NCBI RefSeq assembly: GCF_029784155.1
Contig: NC_073693.1
Location: 114,204,683-114,268,682 of the forward strand
Direction of reading: 5' to 3'
DNA: 64,000 nucleotides
Source: Uranotaenia lowii
Taxonomy: Eukaryota; Arthropoda; Insecta; Diptera; Culicidae
Part shown: piece by piece, positions 46,550 to 57,319 of the stretch
Numbering within the stretch: position 1 is the stretch's first letter
Layout of the letters: each line of letters starts with the position of its first letter
Notes under the pieces: model-generated
Database searches by the model: none
What the model saw: only the letters and a program-made list of their open reading frames with translations
Told to the model about the DNA's origin: nothing
Translations under genes and position numbers: made by a program

Positions 46550-49500
46550 ATGAGAGGACACAACAGCTCTCGAGCTGAGCTAGCGAACTATTACGCGTCA
46601 GTGTTGCTGGCTAGCTATATCACTGGAGCAGCACCATATCCAATTCGATATTTTACTCAAAATGAAGACAACTCTAGCCATGGAAGAAAAGTTTCACTTC
46701 TGATTCGAGGAATTCACTTCATTCGCGGCAGTTTGATTCCGCTTATTATTGCCTGCAACTGTTGGAACCATGTGAAAAAATTTCTTGCGTCTGCCTTCAG
46801 TACATCCGTTTTTGGAACCACATTTATAGTACTCACAAGTGTTAGAGTTATAAGCATATTTTTTTGGTTTTTGATGAGCCAGAAATTTTAACAGTGCTAT
46901 CAAAAGTTTACTGCAAATTTCAGTGAAATATACCTAACCTTCAAAGACCGTGACATGAAGATAAATCTAGCTAAACCTTTGAGAATGTACAAACGGGCAT
47001 TAGGAGTATTTCTTCTTGTTTCTACCATGAATTACTCGGTGACCTTGTGGAGTGCTTCTGCTTTTTCCATATTCAACGGAATGGCTTCATTTTTGGGACA
47101 ATGGTTTATTTTTGAAGTGATTCTTCAATACTGGAATGCGCTTACACTAACCTTATTGATTCTGAGATCCATCAACGATAAACTTAAGGCTATATGCGAC
47201 GGAACTTCGGAAAATCTCAACGAAGTTCTTGAATTTTTGCGGAAGAGCCAACTCAAAACATTTGAAATGATAACTGATGTGACAAGCTCCTACCCATTGA
47301 TGTTTTTGATAGAAGCTGCTATGATTGTTGGAAGCAACTGCTTACGATTGTTCGAAGCTCGTTTTTTCGTAGTACATAAATACTGGATTGGCATTTTCGG
47401 CGATTTACTGTGGATATTTTTGAATACTTACCGGTTAGGGTTCATTCTACTACCACTTTGTTATACCCAAAACGAGGTAATATATGATCATAAGTTTAAA
47501 TTTAGTGTAGTTTTCGTAAAAAGTTATTTTTATAATAAGTTGCAAAAAGTGGATTTATTCAGCACGACTTGAATAGTCAGAACCATGAAATTACATTTAT
47601 TTCCTAAGATCAAGCTCACTGGTGTTGGAAAAAAGTGGGAGAAATTTTGACACTTGTAACACATTTTAAAAATTTTACCATGTAATAATGTTTTCAAGAT
47701 CTTTGGACGTTTTGATTTTTTTTACAGCACTGTGTCTATTTCAGCCGTATGTGATAAAAAAAATGCTATTTTTACATCACAGCATGCGAAAAAAGAACAC
47801 GTGTTGTAAAAAAAAACTTGATTGCCGCAGATCTTGAAAATGTTTTTGTATGGTAAAGTTTTCAAAATGTACTAAAAGTGTCAAAATTTCTACCACTTTT
47901 TCCCAACACCAGTGAACTTGCTCTAATGAATTCAAATATGACTTCATGGCAGGGGTGTCAGGTGTCCTGATTTTTCAGGATTTGTCCTGATTTTCGAGAG
48001 GCCGTCCTGATTTTTCAAAAACGCTTGAATTGTCCTGACTTTTCAAAAATGACCCTTAAAATGTCCTGATTTGTCCCGATTTTTAAAAAATATCTAAATA
48101 ATAACTTAATTTATTGTTAAATGATGAGTACATCAATCAAATCTTTAATAAAATAGTTTTACCAATGATGATCATCGGTTCAAACGATATTTAAAAGGTG
48201 TTTTTCGATATTAACAGCAGGCCAGTCAAGGTTATTCTCGCTTCAGTTGCATAATCCGAGGCTTTTTCAACACCTTTATTTCGCCTTTAGTTTTGCAATT
48301 CAAGCATAACTGCATGTTATTTTAACCAATTTAGTGGTGTCCTGAAAAATCCTGATTTTTTTCTCATGGTGTCCTGATTTTTGACAAAACGACCTGGCAC
48401 CTCTGCTTCATGGTTTGAACAGCATCCGAGCGTTCATGTTTAGGAAATTAACACAATTCATATTTTTCGTGTACGATGTCAATCTGACCATGCAGCACGT
48501 GTTTTTTCCGCGGAGAATATTTCGGTCGGCAGCTAGTTTTTTCAACTTTTTTTTAAATAATCGAGGGATTTAAAGGTAAGTTTTAAAAAGTCTACGTTTA
48601 GTGAAAAACATTCCTAATAAAAGTTTTTGTTTTTTTTCTAGCGATAAAAGACCACAAAATTGCTTGTCTTGCTGGTTTTGGTAGACATAATTTTCGATAA
48701 CTTCCCATAAAACCGGGATATGGGGGAAAATTCCACCGGACCAGAAACAAGAATCATATAGTCAGCATCACACAGTGCAAACCAGGAACCTGAATAGTCC
48801 AGCTAGTGGTCAACGAGAGGAAGTCAGCATCCCAATGGAGGTTCCACATCAGAAGCCATACGAGCTGATGCCGTTAAGTGATTAATTAAAAAGTGAAAAA
48901 ATATAAGTTATTCTATAAAGGGTGTGTCACATCAAATTGCATCACGGAGAAAAACGTTCTAAGAATTTAATTTTTAGGAATTATATCTTCAGATTCCGCT
49001 CATAATCAGATAAGAGTGTATAGATTACGTTGGCCAAGCTACACTGTCAATTTTTTCGTAAATTTAAAAAAAAAGTCGTCGAACGAAAAAGAGCGTCGTG
49101 AATCAATTCTGCGCACTCATTTCGAAAATCCGGAGTATGTTGTCACATCGGGACATCGGTAAAATGCTGGGAATCGTCCAATCTACGGTCAGCAGAGTAC
49201 TAAAACGATACTTCGAGAACCTAACCATCGACGGTGAAGAACGCCAAAAATTGATGCTCCGTCAGTGAAAAAGATCACAAGCGCGTCGAATGTCGCCAAA
49301 AAGCTGAATTTGTCAAGTCCATTCGTCCAGCGGACCAAGCAGCGGGAGGGCCTGCGCACATACAAGGTTCAGAAGGCTCCTAACCGCGACGAAAGGCAAA
49401 ACATGATGGGGAATACGCGAGCCCGGAAGCTGTACATCGAAATGCTGACGAAGCCGCATTGCCTGGTAATGGACGAGGAAACCTACGTCGAAGCGGACTT

Positions 49501-51977
49501 TCGTCAGCTGCCGGGCCTGTTGTTCTTCACCGCAGAGAACCAATTTAGCGTTCCGGAGGAAATTCGCAAGCAGAAACTATCCAAGTTTGCCACAAAGTAC
49601 ATGGTTTACCTTAAGGAGTGCCTACAAAAGCGTTTACTACCACTATTGAAGCAGCACGAGGGCTCGACCATCTTCTGGCCTGGACGTCTTGGAGTGGTAC
49701 GAAGCCAACGGGGTCACTTCGCCCAATAGAGACATATTGAGCGATCATGAAGCAGGCCCTCCGGAAGAACCCAAAAGTTGTCAAATCGGAGGCAGACTTC
49801 AAGAGAAAATGGATTTCTGTTTAAAAAAAAAACTACAACCTGACGTTGTACAGAACCTGATGGGCGGGGTAAAGAGGAAGGTGCGAGCATATGGGGTTGA
49901 GCTCAAAGAATGAATAAAAAGAAAATGCCAAGAGTTGTTAAGTAAATTTTCAAAAGGATCGGTCTACTGCGCAAATTTCTACAGCGTTTTTTTCGTGATG
50001 CAATTTGATGTAATACAACCTAGACTATGTGTTTATTAAATTGAAAAATAAATAAAGTTCCATGCAAAGCATAAAAATAAGATTTGTCATTGTATAAACC
50101 ATGAATTTTTACGGTAAAATAATATTTATGTACCATCACTTTAACTTGATTTTTTCTTTTCTAAAACAATTAAAATAAACGTATTTTTATGGTTTTATTA
50201 TGAAAAATTATAACCTGTTTTAACCATGAATTTTATATTATTGGTTTCCTATATGGAGAATGGCCAGTATTTTCATGGCGCGCTGCATTAAAATACCCCA
50301 TTTCCAGGCTTATTTTTGTCAAAACGATTAAAAGTATGTTCGAAAACTATCAATTCCAATGTGCATTCATGGTATCGAGGACGATAATAATGATTGTGCA
50401 AACTGTACAATTTATAGTCTGTAAATATGGAATATATTGGTTTTTCACGGTACAATCCTATTCGGGGAGTCATTGAGTTATCCAACCGGGCCCGCCAATT
50501 TCTTTAATTATACCGAGTGCTGAAAAAATCGAGTTTTGTAACTAGATGCATACAAATGTTTTTTGGAACTCCGTACTAAAATGTTTGTTTTTTGACACGA
50601 AGTTTGACTTGAAAAAGCCTACTTTTTGAAACTGTTTTGATTTGAGAGGTAAAACTATAATCAGTTTCATAAGATTGGAGAACTTGATTCTGAAGGGCTT
50701 TTTGGGGTATTGTAAAAAGTTGTGTATGCAGCTTGTTGCAAAACTCGATGTTTTTAGCAATCGACATTTCGGTGCGGAGTTGTAAAAAACTTATTTTCAA
50801 CGTTTTTTTTGCCAAAGGAATCAACCAAATGAAACCCACTGAAGTCGTAGAACGGAAAAAACCGTCTCTTAGTGCGTCGTTTCCCATCTATGGCGCCGGC
50901 ATTATTTCCCAGCAAACATCAAATCACATTAAAAATGATAGCGCAAGTCATTAAAAACGTTACTGCGAATCGTAATTCCTACTGACGCAAATAAAAGGTC
51001 GTTAAACTTGCTACACGAAGTTGAATTAAATGGCTTAGATCGGATATGATAAAATGTTTGCAGATTTTGAAGATGCTTTCGTTCCTTTTTTTTCTACCAC
51101 GCGGGTCAAGTGAGACACAGCTTTGATGTTCTCTCTACGAACAGCAGTGCAACCAGATTACCAAAAATTAGATGGTGTATTTGCAAAAATTGCCCAATGA
51201 CAAAAGCAGCAAATATTGTCGCTGGCAACGGTTTGCATGCGTTGAGAGAAAAAAAAATTTGTACTTTCTTGCCTTTTTTCAATATGTATGAATAAGGTGT
51301 CGAATATCGTAGAACTCGTACACTCTTATAGCTTAAGCCAGAAGTTGAAAATATGTATGAATATTGCCTCACTTTGGTAGGTAAATGCTGTTTTCTTTTA
51401 GTTTCATACGCTCATTTTATAATGAATATGGAACGTATGACAAAGTTGTTGAGAAATATACCTTAAAAAATGTTTCCTGGGTTGGTGGAGTAATCCACAA
51501 TTTTGTCAGATGAAAATTTTTGTGATTACTGTAATACTTTCTATAGATATGGCTGCATTTTTTTACCTAAGATAAAAATTTGTACATTAAAAAGTTGAAT
51601 AATAATGATCGAAACGAATCAACGATAATTCAATTTATTTTTCTTTTTTTAATTACAGCTATCAAGAACAAATTCTTATATATGTGAACAATCTGGTGTT
51701 GAACAATATGACATAGTGAGTGATTTGTAAAGAAAACATAATCAATGTTTACAATCATATATCAACCATTTCAACAGGCAACTAAATTCTCCAGACAGTT
51801 GTTACTGCAGCAGCAAATCGGATTTAAATCTTTGGGATTGACAACTTTCGATGTCAAGTTTCTAGTGCCGGTAAGTTCACTAGAGAGGTTCATACAATCA
51901 TACATTTTTTCCTTATTTTACAGATTGCAGGTTCGCTCACATCGTTACTGATTATGCTCACACAGCTACATCATTAA
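46550..51977 (+). CDS. Gustatory-receptor-type seven-transmembrane chemoreceptor with one in-frame stop
   Basis: Proposed exons are 46550-47476, 51659-51715, 51778-51870 and 51924-51977, all joined in phase 0. Splice sites are GAG|GTAATA, TTACAG|, ATA|GTGAGT, CAACAG|, CCG|GTAAGT and TTACAG|, and the last codon is TAA at 51975-51977. The total is 376 codons, typical of insect gustatory receptors. The first exon encodes a short N-terminus and about six hydrophobic segments. The small exons carry the family's conserved C-terminus (FSRQLLLQQQIGFKSLG, TFDVKFLVP, then TM7 AGSLTSLLIMLTQL). These receptors are dendritic membrane ligand-gated channels in taste neurons. Codon 114 is TAA (46889-46891) followed in frame by CAG; the frame is otherwise open on both sides. 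It is a recent pseudogene, a readthrough gene, a strain-specific null or a small-intron gene. The first intron (4.2 kb) holds a hAT MITE and a mariner. Confidence 0.85.
47950..48405. mobile_element. hAT-type MITE (456 bp) with perfect 8-bp target duplication
   Basis: The termini CAGGGGTGTCAGGT and ACCTGGCACCTCTG are inverted repeats. The flanks are CTTCATGG at 47942-47949 and again at 48406-48413. The interior near both ends repeats TGTCCTGATTTTTCA-like words in both orientations. It lies in the large intron of the receptor gene and has no coding content. Confidence 0.9.
48918..50030 (+). mobile_element. Mariner (DD37 type) remnant in the receptor intron
   Basis: The left end GGGTGTGTCACATCAAATTG and the right end (complement of a sequence containing ACATCAAATTGCATCACGAA) are inverted repeats with an ATCAAATTGCATCACG core. 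The element is about 1.1 kb, shorter than a complete one because of internal deletions. It is in the same orientation as the receptor gene. Transposase remnants are annotated separately. Confidence 0.8.
49085..49913 (+). pseudogene. Broken mariner transposase
   Basis: The first helix-turn-helix region is readable at 49085-49260 with shifts. The main frame (49265-49729) includes KKLNLSSPFVQRTKQREGL, RARKLYIEMLTK, CLVMDEETYVEADFRQLPG and KLSKFATKYMV. It then jumps directly to YLKECLQKRLLPLLK, skipping the WQAIxxCGKR block seen in the 37-kb copy. The first catalytic Asp position reads MDEE rather than MDDE. After IFWPG a further deletion removes the second catalytic region. The C-terminus (DVVQNLMGGVKRKVRAYG) is present in another frame at about 49850-49900. 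It is inactive. Confidence 0.85.
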
Positions 51978-52033
51978 CCCGTATCTTAGGTAGAGCTTCA
52001 GTACGATACATTTAGAAGTTTGACGGTTTGTAA

Positions 52034-52505
52034 CATATTTCAAATGCATCATAATAGAAAAAAAAAATCACAAAATCTTAAATTTCATCATAACTTTTTA
52101 TATGAGCACTTCCTGAAAGCCCATAACAACCAACATCCTTAATGGCTTCTAGAGTGTCAATTTGACACTTCTGGCTTATAATATCTCTTGTTTCAGAAAC
52201 ATTACATCACCCACTGTTGTTTTTGAAAGTGCCACTTTTGAAACTGTATTTTTTGGCATATAACAAGTAGAAACTACGCAGTTAATGATATTATAAGTTT
52301 GATTTGGATGAATGATTTGAACACCCCTCATTTTGTAGGTGTTTTTTTTACCAGATTTCCAGGCTGCCCCTCTATACCGAAGTGTAGAGTATCTAAAACT
52401 CAGTTTCTTTGAACTTGATTTCTTATATTTATTCTGCAAATCGTAAAAATCTCACCAATTCACTGTCCTCAAATAAGTCCCCTTTTCATATCCCTCCCTT
52501 TCTCT
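52034..52505. other. Gene-free spacer after the receptor gene
   Basis: I see nothing recognisable apart from AT-rich sequence that may include the receptor's 3' UTR. Confidence 0.4.
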
Positions 52506-52509
52506 CAGG

Positions 52510-53760
52510 CCGTTACTCTTGACAGTTCCTCTTCATAAACGCAAGGTGCGTGCCTACACGAAGCTTTGACGAAACTACACTAGAAATTAACCTTCGCTGA
52601 CTACTTGGGATCCCCGAGTTGTTTGCCATTATCCTCGTGAGTACGACCGTTGCTGTTTCCACCTTTGATTCGATAGTGCATGATCCAACTGTAAACCTGC
52701 CTGTTTGCGGTGAAATCAGGTTTGCCTTCAGGACCATCACGGTTTTGTGGTCAGCCAACTGCAAACTTTTGAAGTGCATCCAGCTCTCTACCGCTTCTAC
52801 AGCCTCTGAAGCTGCAGAGATATTTCGGTATCCTCATTTTTATAAGCGAAGAAGCAATCGCTGCCCAGCTGACACTATTGAAGGCGTTGTGCACGTCCAA
52901 TGTTACTACCGCACAAAAACGGTCCCCTCTTCACTTCTTGAGTCTGGTTTTATCAGCCGTTTCGATGACAGTTCCAATGGCGTCGACTGTGCATCGCCCT
53001 TTTCGAAAGCCGAATTGATTGTTGGACAGTCCGCCTTCGCCCTCAGTGTACTGCTGGATACGATTCAAGATCACCTTTTCCAGAACCTTTCCAACCGTAT
53101 CCGGTAGGCATATTGGCCTATATGCCGATGAGTTCCCCGATGGCTTTCCTGGTTTGGGCAGCAGAACCAGTTTCTGCCGTTTCCAAACCTCTGGAAACAT
53201 CCTTTCCTCAATACAAATTTGCAGTGATGATCGGAACATTTCGGGAAATTCTATAATCACGGGTTTAACTCCAATGTTAGGGATACCATCTGGACCGGAA
53301 GCCTTTTGCAGCTGAAGGGATTTGGCGATGTCGCGCAGTTCTTCCAACGATATTAACTCCTCCTCGCTCGTATCCCAGTCGTACGGGACTTGCGGCCAGC
53401 TATTGATATTATGATAAGGGAACAGCTCTCTTGTTATTTCCCTCAGTTTGTTGGGGCACATTTCAGGTGGTGTGCTACCGCTTTTGTTTTTTGCCATGAC
53501 TATCCTGTAGGCATCGCCCCATGGTCGGTCATTGGCATCAAGACAAAGTTTCCTTAAACTTGTCTTTTTACTCTCTTTAATTGCCTTGCATATGTTTCTT
53601 TTCGCATTTTTGAAAAGCGGCCTACGCTCGTCTCTCTCCATTCGAGTTCGTGCTCCCCCATTTGTGTTCGTGCTTTCTCAGTCCACCAATAAACTGGTGG
53701 ATGTGGGTTTCTACGATTAGCTCTCCATTGCTGCGTCACAAACACGTGTAAGTACTTTCG
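52510..53760 (-). mobile_element. R1-clade non-LTR retrotransposon fragment
   Basis: On the minus strand the copy reads RNPHPPVYWWTEK (about 53700), then 236 open codons (53641-52931). These include KASGPDGIPNIGVKP, PEVWKRQKLVLLPKPGKPSG, AYRPICLPDTVGKVLEK and GLSNNQFGFRKGRCTVDAI, then in another frame TLDVHNAFNSVSW (about 52885). The segment that should contain the catalytic ADD box is deleted. The text then resumes with the C-terminal part (ADHKTVMVLK, RIMANNSGIPSSQRRLISSVVSS). The YWW.EI-type sequence and LLPKPGKP motif are typical of the R1/LOA group. It is a dead copy between the receptor gene and the pickpocket-like gene. Confidence 0.85.
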
Positions 53761-53839
53761 TCAGGTTTTTCGCCGACAAGTTAGACAGCTTTTGCTCTCA
53801 CTTCAAAACCTCGACGAAGATATTCCGGTCAAACTGCAT

Positions 53840-53935
53840 TTGAAGGTGTTGAGAACGATCAAGGCAAACACAGGGTAGTCGGACTACGACATTGCCAAGA
53901 AATTCAATTCATTCAGTAAGCTACTCTAGTGTTAA
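53840..53935 (+). pseudogene. Short mariner transposase N-terminal scrap
   Basis: The plus frame reads VLRTIKANTG, a TAG, then SDYDIAKKFNSFSKLL and a stop. This resembles the second helix-turn-helix (RAIxxNPGxSxRDLAKKF) of DD37E mariners such as the copy at 56.4 kb. There are no identifiable ends. It is a guess supported only by this short match. Confidence 0.4.
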
Positions 53936-54356
53936 TAATCAAATAACCAATTTATACATTGTTTAGTTTGCCCATTGCTTGATCCTAACACCCTTTAACC
54001 ATCCGAGAATCCATTTTCAATTTCGAATGTTGCAATCAAATGCCTTTATCATTCAAATTTGATGATAAGAAAAAATCAAACAAAACAATAAGGTCAATTA
54101 CGTCCATATTTTTGAACATTCTTTTCTTTGATCAGCAGCAATTATCCTTAAAAGGATTCATACAGCTTTCAAAATTATTTTATGGGGGGCGCACATGCAA
54201 TCATCTAATCACAGAAGAAAAAAACTTTGGAACCTGTATCAAAGTAGCGTTTACTTTTCCTAGCACATTTATGCCCTAACTGCCACCGGTGCGTTAGCTC
54301 TTTCGATTCGATTCTCGGAGGCAAAACTTTGTTGCGATCTGTTTCATTTCCGGGCA

Positions 54357-55039
54357 ATGACAAAAACAGAAAAAAGTTACCCTTCGTGGCAAAGTTCAAC
54401 CGGTAGTGCCGCGTTAAAAACTATAACCTTCAAAAGGCCCAAGAAAAGTCTACTAGTTGCGGAATGGGGAAAACGGAACCCAGTTCTGGTCCCATCAGTT
54501 CGGACCAAGTTAAACGCAAGTTATGATGTGATGCCGTCGTCGTCGTTCCGTCATAAGTTAGTTAGAGCCATCGGAGTGGAAGGGTTGCAGTTTGTGGTCG
54601 ATAGCCGGAAGCATCTACTGGAAAGGTAGGGCTGGAGTCATATGAAAAGTTTGTTGGAAAACAACATTTTCTGGGCTGAGTTTTTCTCGTTCAAGAGAAA
54701 TACACCTTTTCTTACAAAAACAAATGTCTGTTGAGAAACTGATTAAAATTCTGTTTCTAAACTATGTGATGAATTAATACTCTTGATCTTTCGGTTGTTA
54801 AAACTAAATTCCTCGTTTGATGTCTTTCAAATTGACAGACTTATCTGGGCCGTCATAATTGCTTTGGCCATGTACGCCTCCCTGCAGATTGGTCTGGTGC
54901 AGATGAATCGCTATCAAGCCAATCCGACGGTGGTGAAGCTGGATAAGAACTTTCGCCAGTGGGTCGGAACGATGCCGGCGATCACTTTCTGCAGCCAGCA
55001 ACGGTACGATCCGGAAAAGATCCGTGAGTACATTATCAG
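54357..55039 (+). CDS. Pickpocket-like DEG/ENaC sodium channel, first two exons (partial)
   Basis: Exon 1 is 54357-54625 (donor AAG|GTAGGG) and exon 2 is 54839-55039 (acceptor TTGACAG|, donor CAG|GTAAGT). The junctions are phase 2, giving an uninterrupted peptide of about 157 residues. It has a basic cytoplasmic N-terminus with FRHKLVRAIGVEGLQFVVDS and RKHLLER. This is followed by TM1 (LIWAVIIALAMYASLQIGL) and the start of the extracellular domain with the conserved TM1-proximal PAITFC. The layout is that of DEG/ENaC subunits, which form trimeric Na+ channels in sensory neurons and epithelia. The His-Gly gating motif of the family reads Glu-Gly here (VEGL). The Cys-rich extracellular domain, TM2 and selectivity filter are not found downstream, where minus-strand receptor exons and transposons follow. 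The ATG at 54357 is the first in frame; an earlier exon cannot be excluded. Confidence 0.82.
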
Positions 55040-55282
55040 GTAAGTTAAACACAATTTTACTGCCGGTATACCACAGACAAGATATATCTTTGCTTAAAAG
55101 AGACTCATGTGAGTCATCGATTGGATAAGAAAAATGTCATCATGAAAATTGATTTCAAAAAAGCTTATACATTATTATTTTATACAAGTTTTCAAAATGT
55201 CAATACAAAGGTACACATATTATTAAATTAGTCTTTTACCTTTTTTCTTATCCACAATACTTTACCGTTCCTTCATTGCAAA

Positions 55283-55899
55283 CTATGTAGGGGTTTCGAA
55301 CATTTTGTAGCTCGATTTGTCGTACTGGATCATCAATACCACATAAGTTGTAAGAACTCCAACCATCTGAAACATGTTTGGAAAAAAAAATTAGGTACTT
55401 ATAGAAATTCAAAACAACATTGAGCAGGCTGTTTGAAACTAATTGAGAAGAAAAATCAAAAATACAAAAAAAAAAAACTTTGAAAATCCGAGTAATGAAA
55501 GTGAATTTGCATGTCAATATGTCAAATAAATATTTAAAAACTAAAGCAAACATAATCGAATTCTAAATTCGAAAATAGCTTACCGCTGCTAGAACAGATA
55601 GATCGAGTTCAACGATACCGCAGGCTTCTAATTTGTCTTCCTGCATAAGAATCAGCTCCGAGAAACTTCGAACCTGGAAAAATAAAATTAATAAAAATTG
55701 GATCTTTATGCAAGTGGAATCTCAAAAGATTTATTAATATGAAGACAACATTTGAGACATACATTTTCAAATGGTTATGAAAAAGATGAAAAACCAAAAA
55801 ACAATGAACAAGCCAATTTATTTAGAAATCGTTCATATTTACCTCATCCATTATTTCAACTTTGTTGAATTGGCAAAGATTCAATCCTGTTTTAATCAT
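55283..55899 (-). CDS. Gustatory-receptor-like gene, last three exons (partial)
   Basis: Minus-strand exons are 55899-55843 (19 codons), 55673-55584 (30 codons) and 55366-55283 (27 codons plus stop TAG), all in phase 0. Acceptors are TTTTTAG|, TTTCCAG| and TTTCAG|, and donors are GAG|GTAAAT and GCG|GTAAGC. The joined peptide reads MIKTGLNLCQFNKVEIMDE, then FSELILMQEDKLEACGI, then TM7 with GVLTTYVVLMIQYD. The last matches the gustatory receptor signature TYhhhhhQF. Exon sizes (19/30/27) parallel those of the 46.5-52 kb receptor (19/31/17), so the two genes are likely related. The large 5' exon is not seen up to 64,000. It would need an intron of more than 8 kb, or it is lost. The gene lies antisense directly downstream of pickpocket exon 2. 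Confidence 0.82.
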
Positions 55900-56082
55900 C
55901 TAAAAAGAAAAAAAAAGTATCATCAAATATGTAAATATTTGCAATGAATCAGGCTGTCCCTGGTAGCAATTTTTGTTTCACTATATTAAATACAATTGTT
56001 GAGCTACGAATAAAACTCCCTGAAAGCCAAAGCGCATGTTTGTATTATTTCGAATATAGTCATTTTAACATCTTTATTTCAT

Positions 56083-56205
56083 TCGCGACTTATATCAATG
56101 ATGCAGTTGGCGGACAGTTATTAAAAAATTTATTCGGTTCAACTGTTTTCGATGCTTACTCTTCAGCTCAAACTCACGGAAATCGGCTCAAGAAGCAGCC
56201 CTAAA
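56083..56205 (-). mobile_element. SINE fragment (copy 3, reversed)
   Basis: The reverse strand reads TTGAGCCGATTTCCGTGAG, AGCATCGAAAACAG, ACTGTCCGCCAACTGCATCA and TAAGTCGCGAATG, collinear with the SINEs at 25.4 and 40.8 kb. The A box is missing. The plus-strand open frame at 55944-56204 is produced by this repeat and is not a gene. Confidence 0.75.
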
Positions 56206-57319
56206 GCTTAATTTAGGTTTCATCATAATTGCAAAATATCCAGTAAAATAACAACTATTTTCAAGTCTAGGAATAATTACTAAACCATATTTTGGCTTCA
56301 ATGGGGCAGTTATATTGAAGCAGAGTTGGTAAACTCTGTTTCACATAGAATCTGGTCACATTTTTTCATTTACTGCAGCGCCCCTAGTTGTCACATCGCG
56401 AATCTATTGACAGTGTTTTGATCCGGATGGTTTGTTTACTTAGTGGTGAAAATTTCATCAAGATTGAAGCAGTCAGTCAAAAGTTATCGACGATGGAACG
56501 CGAAAGGCTAGAGAAAATTCTGCACACTCACGTAGAGAAACCGACGTGGTCAGGGGTAAAGATCGCAAAATTCCTGAAATATCCAAAATCGACTGTAAAT
56601 TCGGTACTGCAACGTTACCGGGAGACCCTTACGGTGGATCAAGCTAAACAAACCAGGCGTAAAAGTGGAACATATGACCGGAAGCTTCGAGCAAAGATAA
56701 TTCGATCAGTTCACAATAATCCTGGAATCTCCTTGCGTGATTTGGCGAAAAAGTTCAAGACGAACCACAGTACAGCTCGACGAATTTGTTTGCTAGAAGG
56801 CTGGCGGTCGTGTCATGCAAGCAAACACCCCAACAGGACACTGAAACAAAACCTGGTTGCCAAAACCAGGGCAAGGAAGTTGTACAAGAAAGTGTTGACC
56901 AAGTACAACGGATGCATTTTGATGGACGCCGCAACGTCAAAATGGATTTTGGACAAATACCCGGTAACAAATTTTACCTTGCGAATCGTAAAGGTAATGT
57001 TGCGGGTAGATTCAAGTTTGTTTTCGCAGATAAATTTGCTCGTAAGTTGATGATTTGGCAAGGGATCTGTAGTTGTGGGAAGAAGACTAAGATTTTCATC
57101 ACTGGGGACACAATGAATGAAATGTTTACAAAGAAGAATGTCTCCAGAAGAGGGTTTTGCCACAAAGGTCCGGTGAAGTTCTGGCCGGGCTTGGCAAGCT
57201 GCCACTACAGCCGGGATGTCGTTAAGTGGTTTAAGGAGAACAAGATCGATTTTGTTGAAAAAAGTATCAATCCACCAAACTGTCCGGATTCTCGTCCGAT
57301 CGAGAAATATTGGGCAATA

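Noticed and set aside
55944..56204. 86-codon plus-strand open frame next to the receptor exons
   Set aside because: Its second half is a reversed SINE body shared with 25.4 and 40.8 kb.
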